A DNA stretch of 58,826 bases from NCBI GenBank assembly GCA_001673575.1, contig LZME01000033.1, positions 1 to 58,826 on the forward strand. Direction: 5' to 3'. Below are positions 58,826-58,826 of the stretch, one piece after another. Each line of letters starts with the position of its first letter. Positions within the stretch are counted from its first letter, which is position 1. The stretch comes from Mycolicibacter heraklionensis (GTDB lineage: Bacteria > Actinomycetota > Actinomycetes > Mycobacteriales > Mycobacteriaceae). Both the position numbers and the translations under genes were made by a program. The notes under the pieces were generated by a model that was not told the DNA's origin, made no database searches, and worked only from the letters and a program-made list of their open reading frames with translations.

Positions 58826-58826
58826 A

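Overview
The window comes from a high-GC actinobacterium of the genus Mycobacterium in the broad sense. The evidence is an EsxN-type tail, PPE proteins, Apa, GarA, SecA2, BacA and GuaB1, and a gene order that follows M. tuberculosis Rv1811 to Rv1870 closely. ESX-5-type PPE-SVP and EsxN sequences point to the slow-growing or M. terrae-like side of the genus; this is an inference from gene content.

Layout, left to right. Positions 1-5030 hold the tail of an EsxN-like gene, a deleted PPE remnant, an M-box (Mg2+) riboswitch with a readable expression platform, a PPE-SVP gene, mgtC, a sterol-desaturase-like gene and a lectin-LysM gene. Positions 5094-12186 hold a secreted protease-like gene, a VOC-flavoprotein pair, bacA and secA2. 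Positions 12196-21413 form a conserved core: pgsA2, the DUF881-Sbp-DUF881 cluster, gcvH, garA, two MerR regulators around a BFN-domain gene, then a tandem glycine riboswitch and gcvB. Two tandem secreted Leu/Gly/Asp-rich proteins (21519-24902) follow. Next comes a mostly minus-strand block: a vWA protein, glcB, a glycosylase-like gene coupled to two CNNM proteins, guaB1, gnd1, the BlaR/BlaI-like pair and ndh. The mod (molybdate) operon, apa and adhA come next. The right end carries CPBP, MmpS-like, phosphoketolase, CoA-transferase, thiolase-like, ferredoxin-reductase-like and HhH genes.

The most unusual part is the right edge. A minus-strand membrane protein with a TrkA-N/RCK domain and a C-terminal RyR-type domain (55695-57509) faces away from a TIR-domain membrane protein (57680 onward). 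One 7-base sequence between them supplies a -10 element on both strands. This suggests a nucleotide-signal effector pair: TIR makes the signal, and RyR-RCK senses it or acts as the channel. The function is inferred. The last 158 bases of the window are an inverted copy of the TIR gene (a 76-base perfect inverted repeat). Reading the reverse strand there continues the TIR protein into what looks like a PknH-type extracellular sensor domain, so the right end is probably a fold-back assembly artefact or an invertible segment.

Other structure outside genes: a 52-base hairpin-forming element is present twice, once between convergent genes and once as the coded C-terminus of the CoA transferase. 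A 42-base direct repeat lies upstream of modA. Several -10 elements sit 6-8 bases from start codons, as in leaderless transcripts. Relative to M. tuberculosis, the urease operon between the Rv1847-like gene and ndh is missing, and phosphoketolase stands where Rv1864c-Rv1865c would be. No tRNA, rRNA, CRISPR array, transposase or phage gene was seen.
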